This document shows positions 7,989 to 14,118 of a stretch of DNA of 14,118 nt, one piece after another. Source of the stretch: JAAYYM01 sp964483545 (GTDB lineage: Bacteria > Bacillota > Clostridia > Lachnospirales > Lachnospiraceae). The translations under genes and the position numbers were made by a program. Numbering within the stretch: the first letter of the stretch is position 1; every line of letters begins with the position of its first letter. The notes under the pieces are model-generated. The model did not search any database and had not been told where the DNA came from. It worked only from the letters and a program-made list of their open reading frames with translations. The stretch lies in assembly GCA_964483545.1 (NCBI GenBank), contig CAZACC010000058.1, positions 1 to 14,118 of the forward strand, read 5' to 3'.

Positions 7989-8966
7989 ATGTCAGAAGGA
8001 TACAAACCACCTTTTACAATGACAGATGAAATTACCGATCTGCTAATTGAGATAGCCGAGATGACAGGTGTGCTAGCATTGACGGATACTCTTTCCAAGA
8101 ATCCAACCCTTCGGAGAGAAAATCGAATTCATTCCATTCACTCTTCGTTGGCAATTGAAAGGAATTCACTGACCATCGACCAGGTTAGTGATGTTATTGA
8201 TGGTAAAAGAGTATTAGGTCCACCAAAGGATATCAGAGAAGTTCAAAATGCATATGAAGCATATGAAATGTTAACAGAACTTAACCCAGAATCTATTAAG
8301 GATTTGCTAACAGCTCATAAAATCATGATGTTAGATTTGGTAAAAGAATCCGGAATATTTAGAAGTGGAGGCGTTGGGGTATATGCAGGTGAAGACCTGA
8401 TTCATGCTGGAACACCACCGCAGTATGTACCAGATTTGATTTCAGAATTATTTGAATGGCTTCAGGAATCAACATTGCATCCACTTATTAAGTCATGTAT
8501 TTTTCATTATGAATTTGAATTCATTCATCCCTTTGCTGATGGCAATGGAAGAACCGGAAGAATGTGGCATACCTTAATTCTTGCAAAATGGAAGGAATTC
8601 TTTTTATGGATGCCAATTGAAACTTTGATTCATGAGCAGCAAGAGGAGTATTACGAAGCGATTAATGCAGCTAATACTAACGGAGAATCTACGGTATTTA
8701 TAAAATTTATGTTGGAGATTATTAAAAAGTCGTTAGTGGAATTAACTCGGATTGTCAATGAAGAGGCTAAACGTGATAATAATTCTGTTCAAGACAGACT
8801 TCTGAAATTGTTAAAGGCAGAAAACAGGATTTCAGCAAAAAATGCTGCTGCGAAGTTGGATATTTCTGAGAGACAGGTTCAACGATTGTTGAAAACCTTG
8901 AAGGAGGAAGGAAAGATCGAGAGAGTAGGTTCCAATAGAAATGGTTCTTGGATTGTATTAGTATGA
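7989..8966 (+). CDS. Fic family protein (protein AMPylation) with C-terminal winged helix
   Basis: A 325-residue Fic protein. Such enzymes transfer AMP, or more rarely other nucleotides, from NTPs onto target-protein hydroxyls. The catalytic motif HPFADGNGRTGR (180-191) is complete, including the base H180. An N-terminal inhibitory helix is visible at HSSLAIERN (51-59): the inhibitory glutamate E57 is retained, but the usual EG is ER. This points to a class II, self-inhibited Fic. Residues 266-325 form a winged helix-turn-helix (KLDISERQVQRLLKTLKEEG, then GSWIVLV), suggesting DNA binding or dimer control. The ATG has GGAGG with good spacing. It lies 146 bases after the first AAA gene and appears intact. 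No small antitoxin is encoded next to it. Confidence 0.93.
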   Translation: MSEGYKPPFTMTDEITDLLIEIAEMTGVLALTDTLSKNPTLRRENRIHSIHSSLAIERNSLTIDQVSDVIDGKRVLGPPKDIREVQNAYEAYEMLTELNPESIKDLLTAHKIMMLDLVKESGIFRSGGVGVYAGEDLIHAGTPPQYVPDLISELFEWLQESTLHPLIKSCIFHYEFEFIHPFADGNGRTGRMWHTLILAKWKEFFLWMPIETLIHEQQEEYYEAINAANTNGESTVFIKFMLEIIKKSLVELTRIVNEEAKRDNNSVQDRLLKLLKAENRISAKNAAAKLDISERQVQRLLKTLKEEGKIERVGSNRNGSWIVLV

Positions 8967-8973
8967 AATAGAT

Positions 8974-9030
8974 GTCGTAATAAATGACGTAGAAAATGTC
9001 GTAATAAATGGCGTTTATGATGTCGTAGAT
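8974..9030 (+). repeat. 24-bp tandem repeat (about 2.4 copies) after the Fic gene
   Basis: Units lie at 8974-8997 and 8998-9021, with a partial third at 9022-9030, each beginning GTCGTA. In the frame one base out from Fic they encode VVINDVEN, VVINGVYD, VVDEGEA, an 8-residue period. Similar NDVV-type repeats are used as linkers before winged helices in some clostridial Fic and AlbA-domain proteins (from memory), so this may be leftover coding sequence. Confidence 0.75.
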
Positions 9031-9047
9031 GAAGGAGAAGCATAACA

Positions 9048-9434
9048 ATGGATTTACAGGAAATACAGAATAAACGGAATACTCTTCTTGCTGGCACTGA
9101 GAGAAAAATTGTCTTTTGGTATGATGATTACGCAACTCAAGCTGCTATCCTATATGGCACAGATCTCCATGGAGCAGCAGTGCATCCTTCCAAAGCAGTA
9201 CGAGCAGATCACAAAAAAGATCTACGACACACAGAATCTGATCGGGGCATGGATCAAGAGCGACAGAAAGAGATTTGCAGGCCGTCTGCACACCTCTAAT
9301 AAAAAACGATGGAAGAAGCGGTTAAAGCTCTATCAAAAGCTATCTTATTAAAAATAAAACAGCCAACCACAAGAGAATGGTCTGAAGCCATATTTGCCAC
9401 GAAGCTGCGTCAGTACCATATGACAATTGATTAA
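9048..9434 (+). pseudogene. Chimeric gene debris: PglZ N-terminus joined to a four-helix-bundle-like tail
   Basis: The ATG at 9048, behind GAAGGAG, opens with MDLQEIQNKRNTLLAGTERK then IVFWYDD. This looks like the first ~30 residues of PglZ, the alkaline-phosphatase-fold protein of BREX phage defence. After about 9135 the match ends, and this frame stops at 9299. In the next frame (to 9351) the sequence reads AQISMEQQCILPKQYEQITK then KIYDTQNLIGAWIKSDRKRF, resembling the last helices of Avd-like four-helix-bundle accessory proteins. Adding one A to the A-run at 9301-9306 would join that tail to the frame starting MEEAVKALSKAILLKIKQPT and ending at 9434. So two gene fragments were fused and then frameshifted. 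The Avd comparison is tentative; the PglZ head is more convincing. Confidence 0.55.
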
Positions 9435-9499
9435 AAACTGGGGAGTTAAAAACTTAAAAACTGGGGAGTTAAAAACTTGAAAATTTGGGAGTTGAGAGT
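9431..9499 (+). repeat. Three 23-bp direct repeats upstream of the second AAA gene
   Basis: Copies 1 (9431-9453) and 2 (9454-9476) are identical; each starts TTAAAAACTGGGGAG. Copy 3 (9477-9499) is diverged, starting TTGAAAATTTGGGAG. Copy 3 supplies the -35 box and the full spacer of the promoter ending at 9505. The array may be an operator, or it may have arisen by slippage. Confidence 0.85.
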
Positions 9500-9505
9500 T
9501 ATAAT
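9477..9505 (+). promoter_or_regulatory. Sigma-70-type promoter for the second AAA ATPase gene
   Basis: TTGAAA (9477-9482), 17 bases, TATAAT (9500-9505), 18 bases before the ATG at 9524. The -35 and spacer are made entirely from the third 23-bp repeat. Confidence 0.75.
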
Positions 9506-9523
9506 ACATCTAGGAGAATCGAC

Positions 9524-10783
9524 ATGAAAAAATATATTCCTAGGTTAATAGATCGAAAATTACAAGATGAATTGGAGGCTTTTGGTGCAGTGTTAATAAC
9601 TGGGCCTAAGTGGTGTGGTAAAACCACAACTGGTCTTCATCAAGCGAAGAGTTCTCTATTCCTTCAAAATCCAGATGAACGAGAGCAAAATTTGAATCTT
9701 GCAGATATTAAGCCTTCCTTATTGCTTGATGGAGATAAGCCGAGATTAATTGATGAATGGCAAGATGCTCCTAAACTTTGGGATTCGGTTAGATTTAGCA
9801 TAGATCAGAAGGGAGAAACAGGCTTATATATTTTAACAGGTTCAACGACCGTGGATGAATCTCAAACTGCACATTCTGGAACTGGGCGAATTTCAAGGAT
9901 TTGTATGAGAACAATGAGCTTGTTTGAAAGTGGAGATTCAAACGGTGAAGTAAGCATAAAACAACTGTTTAAAAATCAAGAAATTGCTGGTAAATCTACT
10001 CATAGCATAGAAAACATTGCGGAACTGATAGTGAGCGGTGGATGGCCGGCTTCCATAGGAAAGCCTCTTTCGATAAAAAAAAGGCAAGTGGCAGGTTATT
10101 GTAAATCAATTGTGAATATAGAAATTTCGACTTCTGATGGAATTGATAGAAATTCTGACAAGGTTGAACATGTTTTGCGGTCATATTCTCGTCATATATC
10201 AACTCAAGCAACACTAAAAACAATTACTAATGATGTTACTAAAAATTTTGATTCTATCAATAGAAAAACTGTATCGGAATATATAAATGCACTAAAGAAT
10301 ATATTTGTAATAGAGGATTTGAAGGCATGGAGTCCCACTTTAAGATCCAAGACTACAATTTCTACAAGTTCTACTAGACATTTTGTGGATCCAGCAATCG
10401 CTGCATATTTTTTGGATGCGAATCCTGAAGATCTTTTAAGAGATCTGGAAACGATGGGTCTTCTTTTTGAATCGCTAGTCATTAGAGATTTAAGAATATA
10501 TATCGAGAGCTTGGATGGAAAATTGTTTCACTATAGGGATCATAGTGGACAGGAAGCGGATGGAATCCTACACCTTAAGGATGGACAGTGGGGGGCCATT
10601 GAAGTCAAGTTGGGCAATAAAGCTATAGAAGATGGAGCAAGCAGTTTATTAAGGCTTAAAGAAAAAATCAATACAGACAGTATGGGAGAACCCTCGTTCT
10701 TAGCGGTGATTACTGCTTATGGATATGCTTATCAAAGGGTTGATGGTGTATATGTTATTCCGATTGGGTGCTTAAGAGATTGA
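9524..10783 (+). CDS. ATP-binding protein, AAA_14/DUF4143 family (second, divergent copy)
   Basis: A 419-residue protein beginning MKKYIPRLIDRKLQDELEAF. It has Walker A GPKWCGKTT (27-35), Walker B RLIDEWQDAP (74-83), sensor-like ILTGST (103-108), and a C-terminal DUF4143 domain containing FVDPAIAAYFL (287-297). The tail has HYRDHSGQEADGIL followed by GAIEVKLG, giving E344/D346 and E360-V-K362, a plausible intact PD-(D/E)XK nuclease-like motif. The ATG at 9524 is chosen for AGGAG 7 bases upstream and the MKKYIPRLID start typical of the family; a longer frame back to 9485 would run through the promoter. It belongs to a different subfamily from the ATPase at 6589-7842 and is full length. Proposed roles for the family (toxin-like or mobile-element-linked) are unproven. 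Confidence 0.88.
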   Translation: MKKYIPRLIDRKLQDELEAFGAVLITGPKWCGKTTTGLHQAKSSLFLQNPDEREQNLNLADIKPSLLLDGDKPRLIDEWQDAPKLWDSVRFSIDQKGETGLYILTGSTTVDESQTAHSGTGRISRICMRTMSLFESGDSNGEVSIKQLFKNQEIAGKSTHSIENIAELIVSGGWPASIGKPLSIKKRQVAGYCKSIVNIEISTSDGIDRNSDKVEHVLRSYSRHISTQATLKTITNDVTKNFDSINRKTVSEYINALKNIFVIEDLKAWSPTLRSKTTISTSSTRHFVDPAIAAYFLDANPEDLLRDLETMGLLFESLVIRDLRIYIESLDGKLFHYRDHSGQEADGILHLKDGQWGAIEVKLGNKAIEDGASSLLRLKEKINTDSMGEPSFLAVITAYGYAYQRVDGVYVIPIGCLRD

Positions 10784-10835
10784 CAGAGAAAAAAGCCCAT
10801 ACGGTCTCGCCGCTGTAAAGGAAGAGCCATACTTT

Positions 10836-10880
10836 AAATGATGCGGCAATCTGAGGACCAAACGCAGACCGCAAGCATTT
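10836..10880 (+). other. Nested hairpin, possible terminator or structured RNA
   Basis: AAATG (10836-10840), GCGG (10843-10846) and TCTG (10850-10853) pair in order with CAGA (10865-10868), CCGC (10869-10872) and CATTT (10876-10880). The loop is 11 bases, with small bulges. It is followed by TCTTTT. It lies 53 bases after the second AAA gene, so a terminator is the simplest reading. The bulged shape and unusually GC-rich flank also allow a structured RNA. I do not recognise a riboswitch class in it. Confidence 0.4.
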
Positions 10881-10983
10881 TCTTTTAACCTGTCAGTGAG
10901 AGAGAACGGAATCCTGAAAACCAACTAATAAGCTTCATATAGGATAATAACAAAAAAACGTTTTCATTGCCCTAATCAAACAG

Positions 10984-11016
10984 TTTAACCTTTTTTAAGT
11001 TGTTTTTAAGGTTAAA
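10984..11016. repeat. Inverted repeat, 9-bp arms
   Basis: TTTAACCTT (10984-10992) and AAGGTTAAA (11008-11016) flank a 15-base T-rich loop. It could be a weak terminator or a regulator site; AT-rich arms make folding weak. Confidence 0.45.
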
Positions 11017-11055
11017 AAGACTATGATATTTAAAGTCGACTGTAATGACTTTTAT

Positions 11056-11076
11056 AAAGTTAAATGAGTTAACTTT
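11056..11076. promoter_or_regulatory. Inverted repeat abutting a promoter, possible operator or terminator
   Basis: AAAGTTAA (11056-11063), loop ATGAG, TTAACTTT (11069-11076), then more T. It ends 5 bases before the -35 box at 11082, so it could be an operator for the GGDEF-EAL gene or a weak terminator for upstream transcription. Confidence 0.5.
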
Positions 11077-11081
11077 TTTTA

Positions 11082-11110
11082 TTGACACTAACATTGATAG
11101 GAATTATGAT
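11082..11110 (+). promoter_or_regulatory. Strong sigma-70-type promoter of the GGDEF-EAL gene
   Basis: TTGACA (11082-11087), 17 bases, TATGAT (11105-11110): perfect -35 and spacing with one mismatch in the -10. The start codon is 109 bases further on, leaving an untranslated leader of about 100 bases. Confidence 0.75.
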
Positions 11111-11219
11111 ATAAATGTAGGGACTTTCTGCTAAGTATTTATTTGGGAATTATAAAGACATTAATATTAGGAAGAAATAGCTACAATTATAAGTGTTTTT
11201 AAACTGTAAGGAGCATTTT

Positions 11220-12941
11220 ATGCAAAAGAAAAAAATAGAAAAGCAAGAACAATCTTGTGGAATAGCTATATTTTATATTGTAGTTTATGTTATTTGTGCG
11301 AGTTTGATCAGCTTTTCAGCAAGAATGCAAAGCATTGATTTTGAAGATGTACCTATAATTATATCGACAGCATTCAACGGAATTGTCACTCAATTTCAGA
11401 CAATCTGCATTATTGCCTTATGCAATACTCGTAAATGTAAAAAGCGTTATAATATGGCATATTTTCTATGTGCCTTTTCTTTTTTAACTGCTTTCGTGGC
11501 GGTGATAGTTGCTCGCATGAGCAATGCATTACCAGGCTTAATTATTCCAATCACCAATGCCTTAATTGTATTTTTTTTAAATCGGTACAACGAGTCTACT
11601 CAGAATTCTTTGATTGATTTGCAAAATAACCAAGAGCGGCTACAGCAAATGATATATTATGATTCGCTTACTGGATTGCCTAACCGAAAAATGATTATAG
11701 AACAGCTGAATTTAATGATTCAGCGTGCTACAAAAGAGAATATGAATTTTTACGTGGTATTTATTGATTTGGATAATTTCAAGCAGATTAATGATATCTA
11801 TGGACATGATATTGGGGACGAATATTTAATTAAGGCCGCGCAAACCATACAAAAGCTAAGTAATACACTTGATGTAGTTGGTCGATTCGGCGGAGATGAA
11901 TTTATACTAATCATACAAAGGAATTTGAAAGAAAGTGAAGTTTATAAGTATATTGATGATCTGCGTGTGTCACTGGTGGAAGAGTTTTATATGATAAACG
12001 AGAATAGGTCGACATCGAGTGCAAGCTTTGGAATTGCATCGTTTCCTCAGGATGGCAAGGATGCGATGGAGCTTTTAAAATATGCGGACACCGCTATGTA
12101 TAGCGCTAAGAATCTTGGAAAAAATGCAATTATCTTTTTTAATCAGGAACTATATCAGAATTTAATGCATAAGTTTGCATTTGAGCATGATTTAAGTATG
12201 GCGATTTCAAATCAAGAACTGCATCTGGTATATCAACCTCAATATACTACACAGCAAAAAGAATTGCGGGGATTTGAGGTACTGCTTCGCTGGGAGTCAC
12301 CTCTATATGGTAAGGTTGCTCCAGATCAGTTTATTCCTGTTTCTGAACAAACGGGAACCATTGTCACTATCGGAGAATGGGTTCTTCGAGAAAGCTGCAA
12401 GAAGATAAAAGAAATCACACAATTGGAAGGATATCAGAATACGATTATGTCTGTTAATCTTTCTGTGGTACAGATTATAGATGAAGGATTTTTATCTATG
12501 GTTGATCGTGTTCTGGAGGAAACGGGTGTTAATACGAATAACTTGGAATTTGAGGTAACAGAATCAGTATTTATCTCTTCATTGGAGACAGTTACCATGA
12601 TTCTAAAAAAGATTCGTCAGAAAGGGATACGAGTTGCTTTGGATGATTTCGGAACAGGGTATTCTTCTCTGAACTACCTGCAGATACTTCCGATTACAAC
12701 ACTCAAAATTGACAAAAGTTTTGTGGATGGTATTGGAAAAAATGAAAGTAGTGGCAGAATTATCGGTTCTTTAATTTCCATGATTCATCAGCTAGGCATG
12801 GATGTGGTTGCAGAGGGTGTGGAGCAAGAGGAACAAAAGGATTATTTGTTGGAAAATACATGTGATTTTATTCAGGGATACTTATGGAGTGAGCCCCTCA
12901 CGGAAAATGAAATAGACACACTTTGTATGGAAAACAATTAA
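11220..12941 (+). CDS. Membrane-bound diguanylate cyclase/phosphodiesterase (GGDEF-EAL)
   Basis: A 573-residue protein controlling cyclic di-GMP. The N-terminus has four likely membrane segments (about 13-34, 44-68, 78-99, 103-120) and no recognised sensor domain. The GGDEF domain (about 140-310) contains DSLTGLPNRK and intact GGDEF (224-228). The product-inhibition RxxD site reads NTLD (215-218), so feedback inhibition is probably lost. The EAL domain (about 320-565) has EVL in place of EAL (353-355) and keeps VNLS, EVTES, ALDDFGTGYSSL, LKIDKSFVDGI, AEGVE and QGYLWSEPL, the metal- and substrate-binding residues. Both activities look possible. The ATG at 11220 follows TAAGGAGC. It appears to be a single-gene unit or the first gene of a pair with the membrane protein downstream. 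Confidence 0.93.
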   Translation: MQKKKIEKQEQSCGIAIFYIVVYVICASLISFSARMQSIDFEDVPIIISTAFNGIVTQFQTICIIALCNTRKCKKRYNMAYFLCAFSFLTAFVAVIVARMSNALPGLIIPITNALIVFFLNRYNESTQNSLIDLQNNQERLQQMIYYDSLTGLPNRKMIIEQLNLMIQRATKENMNFYVVFIDLDNFKQINDIYGHDIGDEYLIKAAQTIQKLSNTLDVVGRFGGDEFILIIQRNLKESEVYKYIDDLRVSLVEEFYMINENRSTSSASFGIASFPQDGKDAMELLKYADTAMYSAKNLGKNAIIFFNQELYQNLMHKFAFEHDLSMAISNQELHLVYQPQYTTQQKELRGFEVLLRWESPLYGKVAPDQFIPVSEQTGTIVTIGEWVLRESCKKIKEITQLEGYQNTIMSVNLSVVQIIDEGFLSMVDRVLEETGVNTNNLEFEVTESVFISSLETVTMILKKIRQKGIRVALDDFGTGYSSLNYLQILPITTLKIDKSFVDGIGKNESSGRIIGSLISMIHQLGMDVVAEGVEQEEQKDYLLENTCDFIQGYLWSEPLTENEIDTLCMENN

Positions 12942-13027
12942 TAGAATGAAAATGTAGAAACAATGAATCCATTTATTGCAGGAATATCGAATCGTATTTG
13001 TGTGCTGGAAAAATAGAGGGAGGAAGG

Positions 13028-13513
13028 ATGCTTCTTTTTGTAGAGATTATAATCGGAATTATTTTATTTACGATTTTGGTAGTGCCGGGCGTTTTAAAAG
13101 ACCCTTTAAGTGCCATCGGTGATTACCCACCGCAAATACGCAGGCGGTGCGTGGAATTGGGACTGATAGAAGACAGAAAGAAGCGTTTTTCTAAGAAGGA
13201 AATGCTGCGGAAGTGTCTTGCCATGATAGTGATGTCTGTTGTTTTTGTCTTCATTATGTTTAAAATCAACGGCGCAACTTCTTTTGTGAGTGGTTTTCTT
13301 CAGTCATATATTATTTGGCTGTCGATTACATGGTATGATGCTTTTCTTTTGGACTGTGTGTGGTTTTGCCATTCTAAGAAAGTGCGTGTTCTGGGAACAG
13401 AGGATATGCCTGAGTATAAGGATTATCTGTTTCATATTAAGCAGTCCTGCATTGGTTCTGCACTAGGACTTCCGGTGTGTCTGATAGTTGGTTTGTGCGT
13501 AACTTTATTTTAA
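13028..13513 (+). CDS. Small membrane protein, function unknown
   Basis: A 161-residue protein with four likely membrane segments at about residues 2-22, 62-82, 86-110 and 141-161. Between the first two is a basic cytoplasmic loop containing SAIGDYPPQIRRRCVELGLI. A second loop reads SKKVRVLGTEDMPEYKDY. I recall similar unnamed membrane proteins in Clostridia but cannot name a family or function. The ATG at 13028 is chosen for the very strong GGGAGG 4 bases upstream; a GTG at 12998 lacks one. It lies 86 bases after the GGDEF-EAL gene without a visible terminator, so the two could be co-transcribed. Confidence 0.75.
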   Translation: MLLFVEIIIGIILFTILVVPGVLKDPLSAIGDYPPQIRRRCVELGLIEDRKKRFSKKEMLRKCLAMIVMSVVFVFIMFKINGATSFVSGFLQSYIIWLSITWYDAFLLDCVWFCHSKKVRVLGTEDMPEYKDYLFHIKQSCIGSALGLPVCLIVGLCVTLF

Positions 13514-13528
13514 AGTGTTGATGCATAG

Positions 13529-13666
13529 ATAAATCTCTTATCCAAGAAAGGACTTACTTGGGATGACGAAAATTTTGATATGGCGGTCTATTCCAAAGCT
13601 ATGTTTGGAATGTTCAGCGGCCAGAAGACAAAGGTAAATATTCAGTTTGCAAGGAATTATCAATAG
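13529..13666 (+). pseudogene. WYL-domain transcriptional regulator fragment
   Basis: An open frame with no start codon of its own reads KKGLTWDDENFDMAVYSKAM then FGMFSGQKTKVNIQFARNYQ and ends at the TAG at 13664-13666. The DMAVYSKAMFGMFSG stretch matches, from memory, the middle of HTH-WYL regulators (the region before the WYL core ends). Both the DNA-binding domain and the rest of the WYL domain are missing, so it is a small gene relic. Confidence 0.6.
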
Positions 13667-13681
13667 GACATGATTTAAAGA

Positions 13682-13725
13682 CAGGCAGTAGATGCAGAGG
13701 AAATTTGTGTTTACTGCCTGTTTTT
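13682..13725 (+). terminator. Intrinsic terminator
   Basis: CAGGCAGTA (13682-13690) pairs perfectly with TACTGCCTG (13712-13720) and is followed by TTTTT. The 21-base loop is large but the 9-bp stem is GC-rich enough. It would terminate the WYL relic and anything transcribed from upstream. Confidence 0.75.
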
Positions 13726-13794
13726 GTCTTCTACGAATTTTTAATCAAATCATGGGAATGAAATGTCATTTTTAAAGGACACCTTTTGTAGTAG

Positions 13795-14118
13795 GAAGGA
13801 GATACAGGGAGATACAGGGAGATACAGTATAGTTTTAAGCTGATGTTAGAGGAACGATATATTGAAGTCTTGGCTTATAACTTGGAAACTGTTTTGGCAG
13901 AGAAGTTAGAGACAGTCATTGCTCGTAATATTACCAATACCCGAATGAGGGACTTTTATGATATTTATGTTTTGCTTCAGCTATATGGGGATACTCTAAA
14001 TTCAAAAGTTTTAAAAGAAGCACTGATAGCCACAACAACAAAACGTGCTACGGAATACCATTTAGACGATTTAGCTATGATATTTGATGAGGTAGAGGAT
14101 GATTTTACCATACAGAAG
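13795..14118 (+). pseudogene. AbiEii/AbiGii-type nucleotidyltransferase toxin, 5'-truncated and running off the window
   Basis: The frame is open from 13795 to the window end with no good start codon. From 13828 it reads YSFKLMLEERYIEVLAYNLE, TVLAEKLETVIARNITNTRM and RDFYDIYVLLQLYGD. This is the conserved C-terminal half of the AbiEii/AbiGii toxin family (type IV toxin-antitoxin systems and abortive infection). The N-terminal nucleotidyltransferase motif (GSxxxxD) is absent upstream, where a terminator and the 10-bp repeats are found instead. The nearest ATG (13843) is internal to the domain. It is therefore a broken gene. The antitoxin AbiEi, normally encoded just before it, is not present. 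Confidence 0.8.
13798..13827 (+). repeat. 10-bp tandem repeat, three copies
   Basis: GGAGATACAG occurs three times without gaps at 13798-13807, 13808-13817 and 13818-13827, exactly where the open frame of the AbiEii-like remnant begins. Confidence 0.9.

Larger units (their letters stand above)
10784..11219 (+). other. Noncoding region before the GGDEF-EAL gene
   Basis: No coding frame here is supported by start, RBS and sequence character. The first ~110 bases are richer in G+C than the rest and contain the nested hairpin. From about 10920 it becomes very AT-rich, with two inverted repeats and a promoter. The change in base composition may mark the boundary between the cargo island and the following chromosome-like genes. 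Confidence 0.5.

Noticed and set aside
8974..9030. CRISPR-like array
   Set aside because: The repeats are adjacent with no unique spacers and fit a coding 8-residue period.
8767..9135. Minus-strand frames with repeated RHLLRHF-like sequence
   Set aside because: They are the reverse complement of the Fic 3' end and the 24-bp repeat, with no RBS and no family resemblance.
9485..9523. Longer start for the second AAA ATPase
   Set aside because: The extension runs through the -10 box and spacer; ATG 9524 has a good RBS and matches the family N-terminus.
10836..10880. c-di-GMP riboswitch upstream of the GGDEF-EAL gene
   Set aside because: The conserved core bases of either known class are not visible, and it lies upstream of the promoter at 11082, so it would not be in that gene's leader.

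Overview
The window reads as an AT-rich Firmicutes/Clostridia (Lachnospiraceae-like) accessory region. The evidence is strong GGAGG-type ribosome binding sites, frequent TTG starts, and a conjugation module of the type found in clostridial integrative conjugative elements (ICEs). All family assignments come from remembered family patterns read against the translated sequence; no search was run.

Region 1 (1-5084) is a co-directional, tightly packed piece of a type IV secretion module. In order it holds the tail of a Maff2/VirB2-like small membrane protein, a CD1112-type VirB6/TrbL-like channel protein, a PrgI-family membrane protein, a CD1110-type VirB4 ATPase, and a CD1108-type membrane-anchored protein. 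The last gene stops exactly where its NlpC/P60 peptidase domain should begin. The genes that normally follow (topoisomerase, relaxase and so on) are absent. Region 2 (5077-5675) is the scar: a small unrecognised ORF, a terminator-like hairpin, and the frameshifted C-terminal tail of a large serine recombinase. The ICE is therefore probably a decayed remnant, although the surviving transfer genes look intact.

Region 3 (5714-10783) is a cargo island of toxin- or defence-like genes. It has a HigB/HigA toxin-antitoxin pair with a promoter overlapped by a perfect palindrome. A first AAA/DUF4143 ATPase and a Fic-family AMP-transferase with an intact active-site motif follow. Next come a 24-bp tandem repeat and a chimeric pseudogene (PglZ N-terminus joined to a four-helix-bundle-like tail). 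A second, distantly related AAA/DUF4143 ATPase sits behind 23-bp direct repeats that merge into its promoter.

Region 4 (10784-11219) is noncoding. It holds a possible structured RNA or terminator, two inverted repeats and a strong promoter. It leads into region 5 (11220-13513), which looks like more ordinary genome: a membrane-bound GGDEF-EAL c-di-GMP protein and a small membrane protein.

Region 6 (13514-14118) returns to debris. It holds a WYL-domain regulator fragment, a strong intrinsic terminator, a 10-bp triplet repeat, and the C-terminal half of an AbiEii-type nucleotidyltransferase toxin that runs off the window. All genes I can support lie on the + strand.
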